Positions 1 to 8,733 are shown, numbered from the stretch's first letter. The stretch: 64,000 nucleotides of DNA from an uncultured bacterium (GCA_943788935.1 CALSSE010000006.1:1-64000), one strand, 5' to 3'. A program made the numbers and translations. The notes: generated from the letters alone by a model not told the origin.

Positions 1-135
1 ATGAAACACGAATCGAGCGTCAGCTAGGCTGAGGGTAATCGTTTGATCGGGTCCTCGATGTTGGATTTTTTGTGCTCTAGTGAAGAGCTGTTCATCAGAG
101 AGCGACGTCCCTGTCTCTGCTAAGAAACCACACAT
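1..135 (-). CDS. asnB: Asparagine synthase (glutamine-hydrolysing), N-terminal fragment, runs off left edge
   Basis: Reading leftward from an ATG at 135, 45 codons are open to the window edge. The protein begins MCGFLAETGT and contains HRGPD at about residues 30-34. This is the signature of the class II (Ntn) glutamine amidotransferase domain: Cys2 becomes the N-terminal nucleophile after Met removal, and RGPD lines the glutamine site. A strong Shine-Dalgarno, GGAGGAG, lies five bases before the ATG, which fixes the start. The full enzyme makes asparagine from aspartate, glutamine and ATP in the cytoplasm. The synthetase domain is outside the window, so another member of the family (an amidotransferase in envelope polysaccharide or peptide synthesis) is possible. 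It diverges from an Lrp/AsnC-type regulator at 284. Confidence 0.85.
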   Translation of the reverse strand, partial: MCGFLAETGTSLSDEQLFTRAQKIQHRGPDQTITLSLADARFVFH

Positions 136-283
136 ATTCTCCTCCATATCTTCGTATATTGTGACAAACGTATATGTACATATTCGGAAGGATTGAGGTG
201 TTGGTCAAAAATTTATTATTATGTAGGTTAAAATATATGATATTTATATTTTTTACCTATATTAAGTATGGATTTAGTATTTT
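136..283. promoter_or_regulatory. Divergent asnB / Lrp-AsnC control region with two dyads
   Basis: This AT-rich 148-bp gap separates asnB (leftward) from the Lrp/AsnC gene (rightward). It holds a perfect 12-bp palindrome ATATGTACATAT at 172-183, which extends to 18 bp (169-186) with one mismatched pair. A second inverted repeat, AAATAT-ATG-ATATTT, lies at 231-245. GTATAT recurs at 154 and 170. AT-rich dyads are what Lrp/AsnC proteins bind, so autoregulation and control of asnB is a reasonable inference. No -35/-10 pair was assigned. The asnB ribosome-binding site is at 139-145. Confidence 0.5.
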
Positions 284-778
284 ATGGCCGAAAATAAACC
301 CCCACACTATGAAATAGATAACGTTGATCGAGGCATTCTGAATCTCCTCCTCTCTAATGCACGTACCTCTTTTCTAGAGATCGCTAGAAAGCTCAACGTC
401 TCTGGAGGAACTGTTCATCAGCGAGTAGATAAAATGAAAGCGGCAGGAGTGATCACCGGTTCAACTCTAAGAGTGAATCATGAGCGACTAGGTTTAGGAG
501 TCACTGTTCTCTTAGGGGTCCATCTTCATAAAGCACAGCGTATCGCTGAGACTGTTCAAGCATTACGCTCATTACCAGAGATCGTAGAGGCCTATTACAC
601 GACAGGCAATTATGCGCTCTTTGTGAAGCTCCATGTCTCCTCAATTAAGGCGTATCATGAGTTTTTAGTCGATCGCTTACAGTGCATAGACTCGATTCGT
701 TTTACGGAGTCATTTATCTGCCTCGATATGCCGATCGATCGCTCTAGCAACCTGACCGCGATCCACTCTAACACCTAG
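284..778 (+). CDS. Lrp/AsnC-family transcriptional regulator
   Basis: The 164-residue protein has the Lrp/AsnC layout. An N-terminal winged helix-turn-helix occupies about residues 14-60 (VDRGILNLLLSNARTSFLEI, then a recognition helix around GGTVHQRVDKM). A C-terminal RAM/ligand-sensing alpha-beta domain follows at about 70-150. These proteins form octamers or hexadecamers that wrap DNA and respond to amino acids. E. coli AsnC responds to asparagine and controls asnA. Here the gene is divergent from an asparagine synthetase, which supports an AsnC-like local role, but the ligand cannot be read from sequence. No clear Shine-Dalgarno precedes the ATG. Confidence 0.9.
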   Translation: MAENKPPHYEIDNVDRGILNLLLSNARTSFLEIARKLNVSGGTVHQRVDKMKAAGVITGSTLRVNHERLGLGVTVLLGVHLHKAQRIAETVQALRSLPEIVEAYYTTGNYALFVKLHVSSIKAYHEFLVDRLQCIDSIRFTESFICLDMPIDRSSNLTAIHSNT

Positions 779-799
779 CGACGTGAGTTAATCGGAGGC

Positions 800-1204
800 T
801 CAGGCGTCTCCAAAGTCGAAGGTGAGGATGAGGGTAAGCCTGACGGGGCTTAAGGAACGAATCAGTACTTTAGGTCTACCTAGTGATATCAGCGTTGGGT
901 TGGGAATATGAGTCTCCATTAACGCCGGGAGAGAGTCTGTGGATTGAGCGAGGAGAGAGCTCAAAGCAGCGTTGCCTCTATCTGTGTCCTCTCGGTTTAT
1001 GCCTCTATCTGTGCTCTCAGCGAGGAGATGAGAGAGCTCAAGTGGAGAGGTCTTTGATGAACCAATGATCGATATGTGGGGAGTGTGAGACAGATCTATC
1101 GAAGGAGAACTTGGATTAGCGTGGGCGGTAGCGCTTAAAAGGGAGGGGGGTAGATAGAGGGTGAATGATAAGGTGAATAAAATAATACGTAAGGTAAACA
1201 ACAT
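800..1204 (-). CDS. Hypothetical secreted protein, 134 aa
   Basis: I do not recognise a family. The first 29 residues look like a signal peptide: a hydrophobic run LRIILFTLSFTLYLPPSLL ending in an Ala-x-Ala-type cleavage site near ATAHA. The rest is Ser/Thr/Leu-rich and contains two loosely repeated stretches (LAESTDRG and LAQSTDSL). AAAGGA lies five bases upstream of the ATG and supports the start. It is convergent with the Lrp/AsnC gene and leftward like the next small secreted protein, from which it is separated by 162 bp. Confidence 0.55.
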   Translation of the reverse strand: MLFTLRIILFTLSFTLYLPPSLLSATAHANPSSPSIDLSHTPHISIIGSSKTSPLELSHLLAESTDRGINREDTDRGNAALSSLLAQSTDSLPALMETHIPNPTLISLGRPKVLIRSLSPVRLTLILTFDFGDA

Positions 1205-1366
1205 CTCGTATCCTTTCGATGACTGGGCTGTCTCAAGGAGACCCCTGGCTCTGCGTACCTACCTCGCGATAGGCTCGCCATTTCGTAGATGAGTGATCAC
1301 TCTTATGATAGATCGTCTACTCCGCTTAAAACTTTAGGTTTTGTGACTAGACTTGATCTCTCAGCC

Positions 1367-1906
1367 TCACTCTTTAGGCTGTATATGATTGTGCACTGTC
1401 TGCTTATCTCTTTTGAGAGGAGGTGAGAAGACGTTGAGACGAGGAGGTCCTGAACTTTGCACGTTTGCAGGTTTGAGCTGTAGCGAGAGTGAGATCACAG
1501 ATTTCCCAGCGAACTTAAAGATCTCACGCTCGGCGACGGCTTGAGGAGTCACTCGCAATGTGAATACGTCGATGAGGTCATCCGCTCGTAGATCTTTATC
1601 GATCACTTTAATCACTAAGGTAACCTCCTCATTGAGACTAAAAATTGGTGAGCTGATCACTTGAGTCGATGAATGGGTATTGGCAGCTTTGGGTGTCGTG
1701 AATATAACTCGCTCATGAATAGAGACCTCTATGATGAGATCAGGACGAGTCATCACCCCAAAACCTGCGTCCCATGAGGCTCCACTAGGCTTGCTCTCCA
1801 TTACTCTTAAACCTCCTAATACCAGCTCTGTAGGCGAGGCTGAAGCGCTCACAGTGACGAAGAGACACATAAAGGGTAACGCGCAGATGACGAAGGCTTT
1901 TATCAT
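1367..1906 (-). CDS. Hypothetical secreted protein, possible C2-like beta-sandwich, 179 aa
   Basis: Residues 1-23 form a signal peptide (MIKAFVICALPFMCLFVTVS, then ASAS). The mature part is beta-strand-rich. VTLVIKVIDKDLRADDLIDV at about residues 94-113 resembles the Asp-containing loop of C2-type domains, where two or three aspartates bind calcium; this is a weak family hint only. GAGAGG lies about ten bases upstream of the ATG. It is divergent from the radical SAM gene at 2059. No function is proposed. Confidence 0.6.
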   Translation of the reverse strand: MIKAFVICALPFMCLFVTVSASASPTELVLGGLRVMESKPSGASWDAGFGVMTRPDLIIEVSIHERVIFTTPKAANTHSSTQVISSPIFSLNEEVTLVIKVIDKDLRADDLIDVFTLRVTPQAVAEREIFKFAGKSVISLSLQLKPANVQSSGPPRLNVFSPPLKRDKQTVHNHIQPKE

Positions 1907-2058
1907 AGATCATAACCTCTCTAGTTTAATAGAATGATGACTGATATATACTGTCCGATGCATTTCTCAAGAAGATCATGAGTAGGCTTTGGTGAGGGTT
2001 TGCTAATTGAGCCTTAAAGAGTACAATGCAACATCGATAATCTCTCTAACTGACACTA

Positions 2059-3309
2059 GTGTTTGGCAGTGGTATGAATGACACCATAACAGGGCTCTTT
2101 CAGAGCACGCTTGATGAAGCGACACCGCTCTCTATGCACTGGGATCTCACTTGGCGCTGTGATCACAAGTGTGTACACTGTTATCTCACTGAACGACGTC
2201 AAGACGAGCTGAGCTTTGAAGAGGCGGAGGGGCTACTCGATCAACTCGCGGAAGCGGGAGTAATGATGTTGCTCATTAGTGGAGGAGACCCCTTCCTTAG
2301 ACCAGATGGGTCAGCGATCATTAAAATGGCGCGGGAGAAGGGCTTTGATATTCGGATCAACACCCACGGTAATTTTATCGATGATAAACTCGCTGATCTC
2401 CTCGCCGAGATAGCGATCACTCGAGTTAACATCTCTGTCTATTCAGATGACCCCGAGGAACACGACGCAGTGACCTTAATCAAGGGCAGCTTAGTCAAGA
2501 GCATCGCCGCCGCTGAGCGACTTATCGCGAGAGGGGTTAAGGTCAACTTAAAGACTCCGGTGATGGCTCATAACCGTTTGGGATGGAGACGAGTTGGAGC
2601 GCTCGCTGAGCGACTCGGGGCAGCATGGGAGGTTGATGGTAATATCATCCCTGATGATCAGAGTGATTTCGCGCTCTGCAATGTGGGCGTTGAGCCCACC
2701 GATCGAATGCTCGCCGCTCTCGCTGCCATGGCTCCTCATCGTGAGAATGCCCCCTCGGTTCATGATATGCCTAAGACACCCTCCGATCGACGTACATGTT
2801 CGGCGGGTACTATTAGCGGCTTTATCAGTCCTGATGGCCGTATCTTTCCCTGCACTAATTGGCGTGATGAGCTCGGCAGTATTCGTGAGCGTCCCTTTAA
2901 GGATATTTGGTTCCATAGTCCAGCGGCTAAACGTCAAAGAGAGATCAGGAGAGCGAGTTATCTAAAGGACTGCCAAGGGTGCAGCTTTCATCATCAGTGT
3001 AATTATTGCCCTGGCATCTCCTTCGCCGAAACCGGTGATGCATCAAGGCGGAGCGAATATGTGTGCGAGCGTACCCATATTACCATGAGTGCCATTGAGC
3101 ATCTCGGCCGACTGAATGAGTCCGGAGAGCCGGTCCCTGATCCGGGGACTCCCGAGGCTCTCAGTCTATTTAATCAACCACCGACCTTCGCTGAGCGTCA
3201 GTGGGCAGCGCGGAGCGTAGGGTTGAGTCGCCCCAGCGACCAGCTAACACCGCGTTCTACATCTAGTCCAGGGCTTATTCAGATCGGAGAGCCTCGACCG
3301 AACAGATGA
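2059..3309 (+). CDS. Radical SAM/SPASM-domain protein
   Basis: Residues 34-41 hold the radical SAM motif CDHKCVHC, which binds the 4Fe-4S cluster that cleaves S-adenosylmethionine. LLISGGDPFLR at about 72-82 is the GGE-like SAM-binding motif. The C-terminal part (about 248-340) is a SPASM domain with the expected cysteines, including CSAGTISG, FPCTNW, CQGCSFHHQCNYC and a last EYVC, so one or two auxiliary Fe-S clusters are likely. SPASM proteins usually modify ribosomal peptides or mature enzymes. The PQQ-E/anSME-like class cannot be narrowed from sequence. The GTG at 2059 and the ATG at 2074 are both possible starts; neither has a clear Shine-Dalgarno. No precursor-peptide gene is obvious beside it. 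Confidence 0.85.
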   Translation: MFGSGMNDTITGLFQSTLDEATPLSMHWDLTWRCDHKCVHCYLTERRQDELSFEEAEGLLDQLAEAGVMMLLISGGDPFLRPDGSAIIKMAREKGFDIRINTHGNFIDDKLADLLAEIAITRVNISVYSDDPEEHDAVTLIKGSLVKSIAAAERLIARGVKVNLKTPVMAHNRLGWRRVGALAERLGAAWEVDGNIIPDDQSDFALCNVGVEPTDRMLAALAAMAPHRENAPSVHDMPKTPSDRRTCSAGTISGFISPDGRIFPCTNWRDELGSIRERPFKDIWFHSPAAKRQREIRRASYLKDCQGCSFHHQCNYCPGISFAETGDASRRSEYVCERTHITMSAIEHLGRLNESGEPVPDPGTPEALSLFNQPPTFAERQWAARSVGLSRPSDQLTPRSTSSPGLIQIGEPRPNR

Positions 3310-3322
3310 GCGAGGCTCATCT
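3304..3322. terminator. Hairpin at the junction of two convergent genes
   Basis: AGATGAGC-GAG-GCTCATCT forms a perfect 8-bp stem with a 3-base loop. It overlaps the stop codon of the radical SAM gene and touches the stop of the opposing gene. The position suits a bidirectional terminator or 3'-end stabiliser. There is no T tract, so rho-independent termination is uncertain. Confidence 0.45.
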
Positions 3323-3810
3323 CAGCGAAGGGTCTGTGGTCGTTGACCATCGAGTTCATCACCGATACGTCGTCCTACCTCTGAATCAAGCGCAGTGATG
3401 AGGCTAAGCTCGGCGGGGGTGAGAGAGCGATTACAGGATTCACCGCTCTCGCTGCTCTTACTCTCTTGATCCACTAGATGGGGTTGGATAGCGACTTCAA
3501 CCTGATATCGGAGCGGGGGTAGATTATAGTGGGCGATCGCTTCTCGCTCGTCATCGCTCCATGGTCGATAGCTCATGCTTACTTCCCATAGCCAAGATTC
3601 GCTAAGCCTATCGCGAAGCGCTTCTATGCAGTGTTCTACTGAACGGAAGAGTTTCATGACCTCCCGCTCTTGAAGTATCTCTCGTTCAGTATTAACTTTG
3701 GGATCGCTGGTGAGCTTTCCATAATCAATGAGCTGAGCGATGAGCTGGGCATAAGTCTCAGGAGGCACTGCTGAATACCACCACAAAGGAAGACGCTCAT
3801 CAGCTGTCAT
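3322..3810 (-). CDS. Hypothetical protein, 162 aa
   Basis: No family recognised. The protein is soluble, with no signal peptide or membrane segment. It is rich in Glu, Arg and Trp (RLPLWWYSAVPPETYAQLIA near the start), mostly helical by appearance, with a Ser/Glu linker around residues 122-130. GGGAG lies five to six bases upstream of the ATG, which supports the start. It is leftward, 51 bp downstream of the large lipoprotein gene, and may share its transcript. Tail-to-tail with the radical SAM gene. Confidence 0.6.
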   Translation of the reverse strand: MTADERLPLWWYSAVPPETYAQLIAQLIDYGKLTSDPKVNTEREILQEREVMKLFRSVEHCIEALRDRLSESWLWEVSMSYRPWSDDEREAIAHYNLPPLRYQVEVAIQPHLVDQESKSSESGESCNRSLTPAELSLITALDSEVGRRIGDELDGQRPQTLR

Positions 3811-3861
3811 CTATCGCTCCCAGGGTGAGTAAACGTTGAGGTGAAGAGGTGGAGAATGATC

Positions 3862-5757
3862 TCAGTTATCGTTCATGCCCATCATGTCGTCGCTCATCTC
3901 CATATTATCCATCTCGGGGATGAACATCGGGATCTCACATTCGTTCTCTGGGGCAGGGCACTCTGCGTCACGGCAACCGGTGAAGCAACCGTTAAAGCGG
4001 AGCAAGACATCACCGGTGTCGATCGAGCCATACCACACACCATCTTGGAGGGTGTCGATACGTAGATCTGTGTTACTGTCCACGAGAGTAGCGCTGCCGT
4101 TGATGCGGAATTGCTCTGGGGAGAAATCGAGGTTGCTGAGCTGGTCAATAATGACCGCGCTTAAAGCGTTAACGATTACATTTTGACAGAAGCCCATCTG
4201 ATTAACGAGCTGGTCAACGTCGCGGCAGGTGTCACTCATGAGGTCGCCGAGAAGTTCACGTAGCGAGACCGGTCCCTGTCGTCCGACAACTGAGGGGAGG
4301 ATCCACTGCTCAGCGATCCCTAGAGCGATGAGTCCGAAGCGGAAGTTAAGTCCATGATCGGCGATCTCTAAGGTTTGAGTATTAACGACCTCTGCATCAA
4401 AGAGACCGGCGATAGGGCGGTTGTCATTGTCTAGGTTACCGATGGTAAACTCTCGATCACAGTTTTGCGCCATACATCCATCACGCCATTGAAAGCGAAA
4501 TCGCTGCCAACGGTTATCACCGCCGAGCATATTGTTCTCATCAGGATAGCTATCGGGGAACTCGATTTCACCAACGACCGTCATCTCTGAGACAATAGTG
4601 AGGACATCACTGATGACCGAGAGAACAGCGAATACATCGCTAGGAATGTTGTTATCAAGGACGGTCTCGATGAGCGGTCCACCAATGAAGCTGGCGATAT
4701 TACATGCTTGAGGATCAACGTCGGTGATGTCGCAGAGTAGACGAATGAGCTCCATCCCTCGATTAGGCTCATTGCTCCCGAGTAGGCGAAGGATATCGAG
4801 GACATCAGCCACGCTAGAGAGCGTATCACTCTCAGAGCTGCGGAGCAGGTCTCCGAGGTCAAAGCGGTTAGTGGTGACGAATACACCCTTAAACTCGAGT
4901 GGTAGATCAACAACATTGATGGTTACCTCAGTCTCTTGCCCACCAACGATGGTCACATTCTCGATACATCCAAAGCCGACCGCAGGGCCGCTCGGTGAGT
5001 ATACGGAAGCAGCGATTGTGTATTGAGCATCATGCTCAAAGTCACTCTCGGTGACTGTGTTATTGAGGTCATCATAGGGAGTGATCGGTGGCCAAGCGAA
5101 GCTCGCACCAGAGAGGCGTGTCGGGTCAGCTATAATAGTGTCACAGGTGCGATTTGTGAAGAGGCTCACTCGAGCGCTCGGTAAGTCTAGGTAAGAGTAC
5201 CGACCAGCCTGAGCATCATAGAGGACGCGCACTTTGAGGTCGCCGGCGGCTGGTTGAGTGATCGCGACATTAATAGTGACTGGTGCGGCGTCAGCGGCGC
5301 TCGCTTGGAGTCGGACTGTAACGTTAGGATCTCCTGCGAAGAGACGGAAGGTGCTGATCCCTTGAGCGTTAGTATTGACTCTTGCGCTCTGTAAGGTGGT
5401 CCCTTGTACACCAGTCGCGGTACGGTCAGTTCCCGCTCGATCGAAGAGCTTCATGGTGATGGCCTGATTAGCGAGGGCTACCTCGGCTCCTCCTCTGAGC
5501 TCAAGGAGTCTAACTTGTAGATCTACCGATTGACCCGCGAAGACGGTCCGATTGAGCATCCCTTCGACCCTGAGCTCTTTAGCGTTGGTCGCGGGGATCA
5601 TCATATCCATCATGTTATCGTCATCGAGAGGGACATCCATATCACGGCTGCCCACCACTATCGTATCATTGGTCCTTGTCTTAGTGTTGTCATCACACCC
5701 TAGGCCTATGCTCGCTATACCGAGCAAAATGACTAAAAATAGATGTATGTTTTTCAT
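3862..5757 (-). CDS. Large lipoprotein with Ig-like (Big-1-type) N-terminal region, 631 aa
   Basis: Residues 1-21 are a lipoprotein signal ending in a lipobox (IGLGC), followed by DD. An acidic Met/Asp-rich linker (about 45-55) precedes a beta-rich domain at about 60-170. Its GQSVDLQVRLLELRGG and NAQGISTFRLFAGDPN phrases are typical of bacterial Ig-like folds that stand surface proteins off the membrane. The remaining 450 residues are unassigned. They contain paired cysteines, probably disulphides in an oxidising compartment, and end in another Met/Asp-rich tail. A near-consensus Shine-Dalgarno AAGGAGGGG precedes the ATG. Likely outer-membrane or surface exposed; function unknown. Confidence 0.75.
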   Translation of the reverse strand: MKNIHLFLVILLGIASIGLGCDDNTKTRTNDTIVVGSRDMDVPLDDDNMMDMMIPATNAKELRVEGMLNRTVFAGQSVDLQVRLLELRGGAEVALANQAITMKLFDRAGTDRTATGVQGTTLQSARVNTNAQGISTFRLFAGDPNVTVRLQASAADAAPVTINVAITQPAAGDLKVRVLYDAQAGRYSYLDLPSARVSLFTNRTCDTIIADPTRLSGASFAWPPITPYDDLNNTVTESDFEHDAQYTIAASVYSPSGPAVGFGCIENVTIVGGQETEVTINVVDLPLEFKGVFVTTNRFDLGDLLRSSESDTLSSVADVLDILRLLGSNEPNRGMELIRLLCDITDVDPQACNIASFIGGPLIETVLDNNIPSDVFAVLSVISDVLTIVSEMTVVGEIEFPDSYPDENNMLGGDNRWQRFRFQWRDGCMAQNCDREFTIGNLDNDNRPIAGLFDAEVVNTQTLEIADHGLNFRFGLIALGIAEQWILPSVVGRQGPVSLRELLGDLMSDTCRDVDQLVNQMGFCQNVIVNALSAVIIDQLSNLDFSPEQFRINGSATLVDSNTDLRIDTLQDGVWYGSIDTGDVLLRFNGCFTGCRDAECPAPENECEIPMFIPEMDNMEMSDDMMGMNDN

Positions 5758-6016
5758 GGGGAGTCCCCTCCTTCAAAAGGTAAGTCTTTGGGCTTGCTAT
5801 TAATCAATTTCTTTATTGTAAATCAACTGTTAAAAAAATAAGTCTATGAAAGCTCATCAGATCAAAGATTTCGCTCATATGATTCATCTAGAATAAGTCT
5901 AGAATAAACAGACAGTCTCAAGCGAGGAAGTTTACCCATCGATGAGTGATCGATCTATTGATGAGTATACCTCAATCCACCCGATCAACTATAATTGATC
6001 TTTGGATGAGAGTGAC

Positions 6017-6826
6017 TCACTCTTCGGATGATTGACTACGAGACTTGAGCTGAGTCTTGAGTTGCGTCGCTTTTTGGGTGAGCTCAAGGCGTTGGTAGAT
6101 CCCGACTAGCTCCTCCGCGCCTGCTCGCCAGAGCTCATCTTGGTCTTTAAATCGTTCGATAAGAATCTCATAGCGGCCTCTCGCCGCTTCCCATTTTTGG
6201 CCATGGCGATAAAACCGTGCGACATAGAGCTCATATTCTCCAAGTTCTTGGCGACAGAGCTTAACCAACGTCTGAGCTTCCTTCGCCCTTTTATGCTCAG
6301 GATAGCGGTCAAGGTAGTTTTGGAGGGCTCTCAAAGCGTCTTTAGTAGGACCACGATCTCGCTCATGGGCGGGAGGGAGGAGAAAGAAATCGCTCGGCCT
6401 CTGAGCGGCATAAGCAGCCCCTATTTTCCAATAGGCATAGGGAACCTCTGCGTGGTTTGGTCGGCTTTGGATGAAGAGGCGAAAAGTCTCGATCGCTTCA
6501 TAGTAACGAGTTTGAGCGAAAGCCGTATCGCCGAGACGAAGTTCGGAGAGCGCCGCATAGGGGCTGAAGAGATACTTGGTTTTGACCGCTCTAAAGCGAT
6601 CGGTCGCTGTGAGATAGTCCTCATCGCTGAGAGCATCCATACCCTGAAGATAGATGGCTTCAGCTTTACTCTTCACTTGCCGTTGAGGTTGGCCTCCACA
6701 GCCCCATGTAGAGAGGCTGAGGCAGCAGATGACACCAGCGAATCTACATGCGAAAGAGATGAGATAAGGGGGGAGAGAGCGCGCTGTTAGTTTCAGCGCG
6801 GGTGTTGGCGATGATGTCCAAGACAT
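6017..6826 (-). CDS. BamD/YfiO-like TPR lipoprotein
   Basis: The ATG at 6826 was chosen over an upstream in-frame ATG (6874) because AGAGGAG lies about five bases before it. The protein has a lipoprotein-type signal ending near STWGC. It is followed by TPR-like helical pairs such as YLQGMDALSDEDYLTATDRF, FAQTRYYEAIETFRLFIQ and ALRALQNYLDRYPEHKRAKE. This is the layout of BamD, the outer-membrane lipoprotein that works with BamA to insert beta-barrels; its length (269 aa) also fits. Other TPR lipoproteins look similar, so the name is tentative. It lies 104 bp after the repeat lipoprotein gene of the 6.9-14 kb cluster and may be part of the same transcript. Confidence 0.7.
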   Translation of the reverse strand: MSWTSSPTPALKLTARSLPPYLISFACRFAGVICCLSLSTWGCGGQPQRQVKSKAEAIYLQGMDALSDEDYLTATDRFRAVKTKYLFSPYAALSELRLGDTAFAQTRYYEAIETFRLFIQSRPNHAEVPYAYWKIGAAYAAQRPSDFFLLPPAHERDRGPTKDALRALQNYLDRYPEHKRAKEAQTLVKLCRQELGEYELYVARFYRHGQKWEAARGRYEILIERFKDQDELWRAGAEELVGIYQRLELTQKATQLKTQLKSRSQSSEE

Positions 6827-6930
6827 ACACGCTCCTCTGTAATCGACGACCGCAGATGCGGTGAGATGAGTCAAGGTTCAAAGACTAGTCGTGATCTCCT
6901 CTATCACAAGAGGCAGACCGAACCAAGGGT

Positions 6931-8733
6931 TCACTCGTCGACGGTCTCTTCTTCGGCGGTCTCCTCCGTTTCAAAAATGGTCTCATCGAGGCGTCTACTC
7001 TTGACTAACCAACCGTCGATTCCTCCAGTGACCCAATAGGCGGTCAGCTTGTTCTCTTTACTCGTGAAGAGCTTGACTTGTGGTAGTCGAACCGACTCTT
7101 CAAGAGTCTCCCTCGTGTTAAATGACCCATTGGTTATTCTCTCATATAGATTAAGTTGGAGTCGGGTGCGATCTTCTGAGAGTTCAGCGGCGAGGAGGAA
7201 GTCAGCGAGCGCATCGAAGGTGCTGCTAGGTAGACGAAGGAGGACCTTGGGATCACGATTTAACATCACCGGTTTATGGGCATTTCCATCACTATCAAGA
7301 TCTTTTTGATGTAGTGAGCAGGCGCCAGAGATCGAGTATTTACAGAAATAGAGATGTCGTTGATGATTAAAAACAAGCGGAACCTTCCAAAGCTCTGATT
7401 CATTAAATACGCTCATATCATAGAGATCGATAATCGATTGATCACAGAGCGGCTCTTCTCCCTCACGGACGACCTTATCTCTTGAGACAAGGTGTAGCTC
7501 GGAGAAGCGTCGATCCATGGGAAAAATTTGCATCCAAGCAAACCCTCTCTTGGTAAGGGTAGGGTTCCAAGTATAGAGCTTTCTTGTCGGCGTTGAAGAG
7601 ATCTCATCAGGTACTTCCGTGGTGCATTGAGCGTAAGGCTCTTCTGGCACAAAGGTGGTAGAGGAGAGAGAGTAGATTCGATTTTCAGTCTTATCCTCTC
7701 TTCGGTATTGCTGGAAATAGGTGTTAGGGAGTGAGCTTTGAACAAAGTTGTGTACTTTTGTAGATTCTTCGGGTTCGACGTCAAACTGACGTGTGTTTTT
7801 CATACAGTCTGCGAGATCAAGCTGATAGCTTTGCACCGCAGATGGAGTATGGTGAACGACGTTTAGTTTTCCTGCAGGGCACGCATCATCAGACTCTTCA
7901 TTCTCCAATTTTGAGTCGACAATCTGAAAAGAAGTGGCGGGGTCAAAGGTCCTGTCTGGACAACGTCGATGCCAACTTGGCTTATCTTCTCCTGAGAATC
8001 GGGCATATTGATAAAGTGCGAGTTGAGTAGATTCGCCGGCCATATCAGCACCGGCCATATCAGCACCGGCCATACTAGCGCCGGCCATTTCAGCGCCGGC
8101 CATTTCAGCGCCGGCCATTTCAGCGCCGGCCATTTCAGCGCCGGCCATTTCAGCGCCGGCCATTTCAGCGCCGGCCATTTCAGCGCCGGCTATACTAATT
8201 TCTGGGCCGACAGTTAAGCATTCTTCCCAGTCACGTGGAGCGATATTGTTATTCACAGGGGCGATCAATAATAAGGTATTACTAGAGCAGAGCAGCTGTG
8301 GTTTGATCTCGAAGAGGGAGGTTGTAAAGAGAGGGGCCTGTTGTTCAATTTGTCCATTAATCATGACCTCTGATAATTGAACAGAGCAGGTTGGAGAGGG
8401 TGGAGTGAAAGGGTCTTCCTCCACCCCACCGCCTATATCATCGCCCATATCATCGCCCATATCATCGCCCATATCATCGCCCATGTCATCGCCCATATCA
8501 TTATTAGGGCCCATTTCACTGCCCATATCTCTACCTGGGCGGTCAGTTCTTAAGGAGAAGTCCTTGATATTGAGCTCAGTGAGATTGATCGCGCATTGCC
8601 CATCTATACAGGTCTCACTAGGGAGACAATGGTCATCAACGGTGCAATAGGAAGTGAGCTCTTGACAGCCACCAAAGAAAGAGAGTCCTAGACCGATGAG
8701 CGCCCTCGCTAAGATAATGTGTAACTTACGCAT
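6931..8733 (-). CDS. Lipoprotein with MGDD and AGAEM tandem repeats, 600 aa
   Basis: The start is the ATG at 8733: GAGGAGG lies before it and the codon shares one base with the stop of the upstream gene (TGATG), implying translational coupling. An in-frame extension 44 codons longer lacks a signal. Residues 1-25 are a lipoprotein signal with lipobox FFGGC. A cysteine-bearing segment follows (YCTVDDHCLPSETCIDGQC). Then come five DMGDD-type units, a domain with cysteines, about ten AGAEM-type units, and roughly 370 residues of unrecognised, Cys-containing sequence ending in an acidic tail. The pentapeptide block sits inside the protein and looks like a flexible stalk. Function unknown; encoded with a kinase and a PEGA-like protein. 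Confidence 0.75.
   Translation of the reverse strand: MRKLHIILARALIGLGLSFFGGCQELTSYCTVDDHCLPSETCIDGQCAINLTELNIKDFSLRTDRPGRDMGSEMGPNNDMGDDMGDDMGDDMGDDMGDDIGGGVEEDPFTPPSPTCSVQLSEVMINGQIEQQAPLFTTSLFEIKPQLLCSSNTLLLIAPVNNNIAPRDWEECLTVGPEISIAGAEMAGAEMAGAEMAGAEMAGAEMAGAEMAGAEMAGASMAGADMAGADMAGESTQLALYQYARFSGEDKPSWHRRCPDRTFDPATSFQIVDSKLENEESDDACPAGKLNVVHHTPSAVQSYQLDLADCMKNTRQFDVEPEESTKVHNFVQSSLPNTYFQQYRREDKTENRIYSLSSTTFVPEEPYAQCTTEVPDEISSTPTRKLYTWNPTLTKRGFAWMQIFPMDRRFSELHLVSRDKVVREGEEPLCDQSIIDLYDMSVFNESELWKVPLVFNHQRHLYFCKYSISGACSLHQKDLDSDGNAHKPVMLNRDPKVLLRLPSSTFDALADFLLAAELSEDRTRLQLNLYERITNGSFNTRETLEESVRLPQVKLFTSKENKLTAYWVTGGIDGWLVKSRRLDETIFETEETAEEETVDE
8041..8190. repeat. 15-bp minisatellite encoding AGAEM
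   Basis: Ten head-to-tail 15-bp units lie inside the 600-aa lipoprotein gene. The last seven (8086-8190, unit catttcagcgccggc on the plus strand) are identical and the first three are variants. The unit length keeps the frame, so copy-number change alters stalk length without breaking the gene. Confidence 0.95.
8437..8496. repeat. 12-bp minisatellite encoding MGDD
   Basis: Five 12-bp units (atcatcgcccat on the plus strand; one has a single substitution) lie in the same lipoprotein gene as the AGAEM block but nearer its 5' end. Confidence 0.95.

Noticed and set aside
883..1068. Plus-strand 61-codon ORF opposite the 134-aa secreted protein
   Set aside because: Lacks a signal, family and ribosome-binding site, whereas the minus strand has a clean signal peptide.
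2548..2965. Both-strand ORFs inside the radical SAM gene
   Set aside because: They overlap the conserved radical SAM/SPASM region in other frames and lack ribosome-binding sites.
6140..6790. 216-residue plus-strand ORF
   Set aside because: It is antisense to the BamD-like TPR gene, has no recognisable domain, and its residues look like reverse-frame translation.
8041..8190. CRISPR-like array
   Set aside because: Units are 15 bp with no spacers and lie in frame inside a coding sequence; the same holds for the other tandem repeats in the window.
8008..8650. AGHFS and ISSP-type ORFs on the plus strand
   Set aside because: Shadow frames of the AGAEM and MGDD repeats inside the 600-aa lipoprotein gene.
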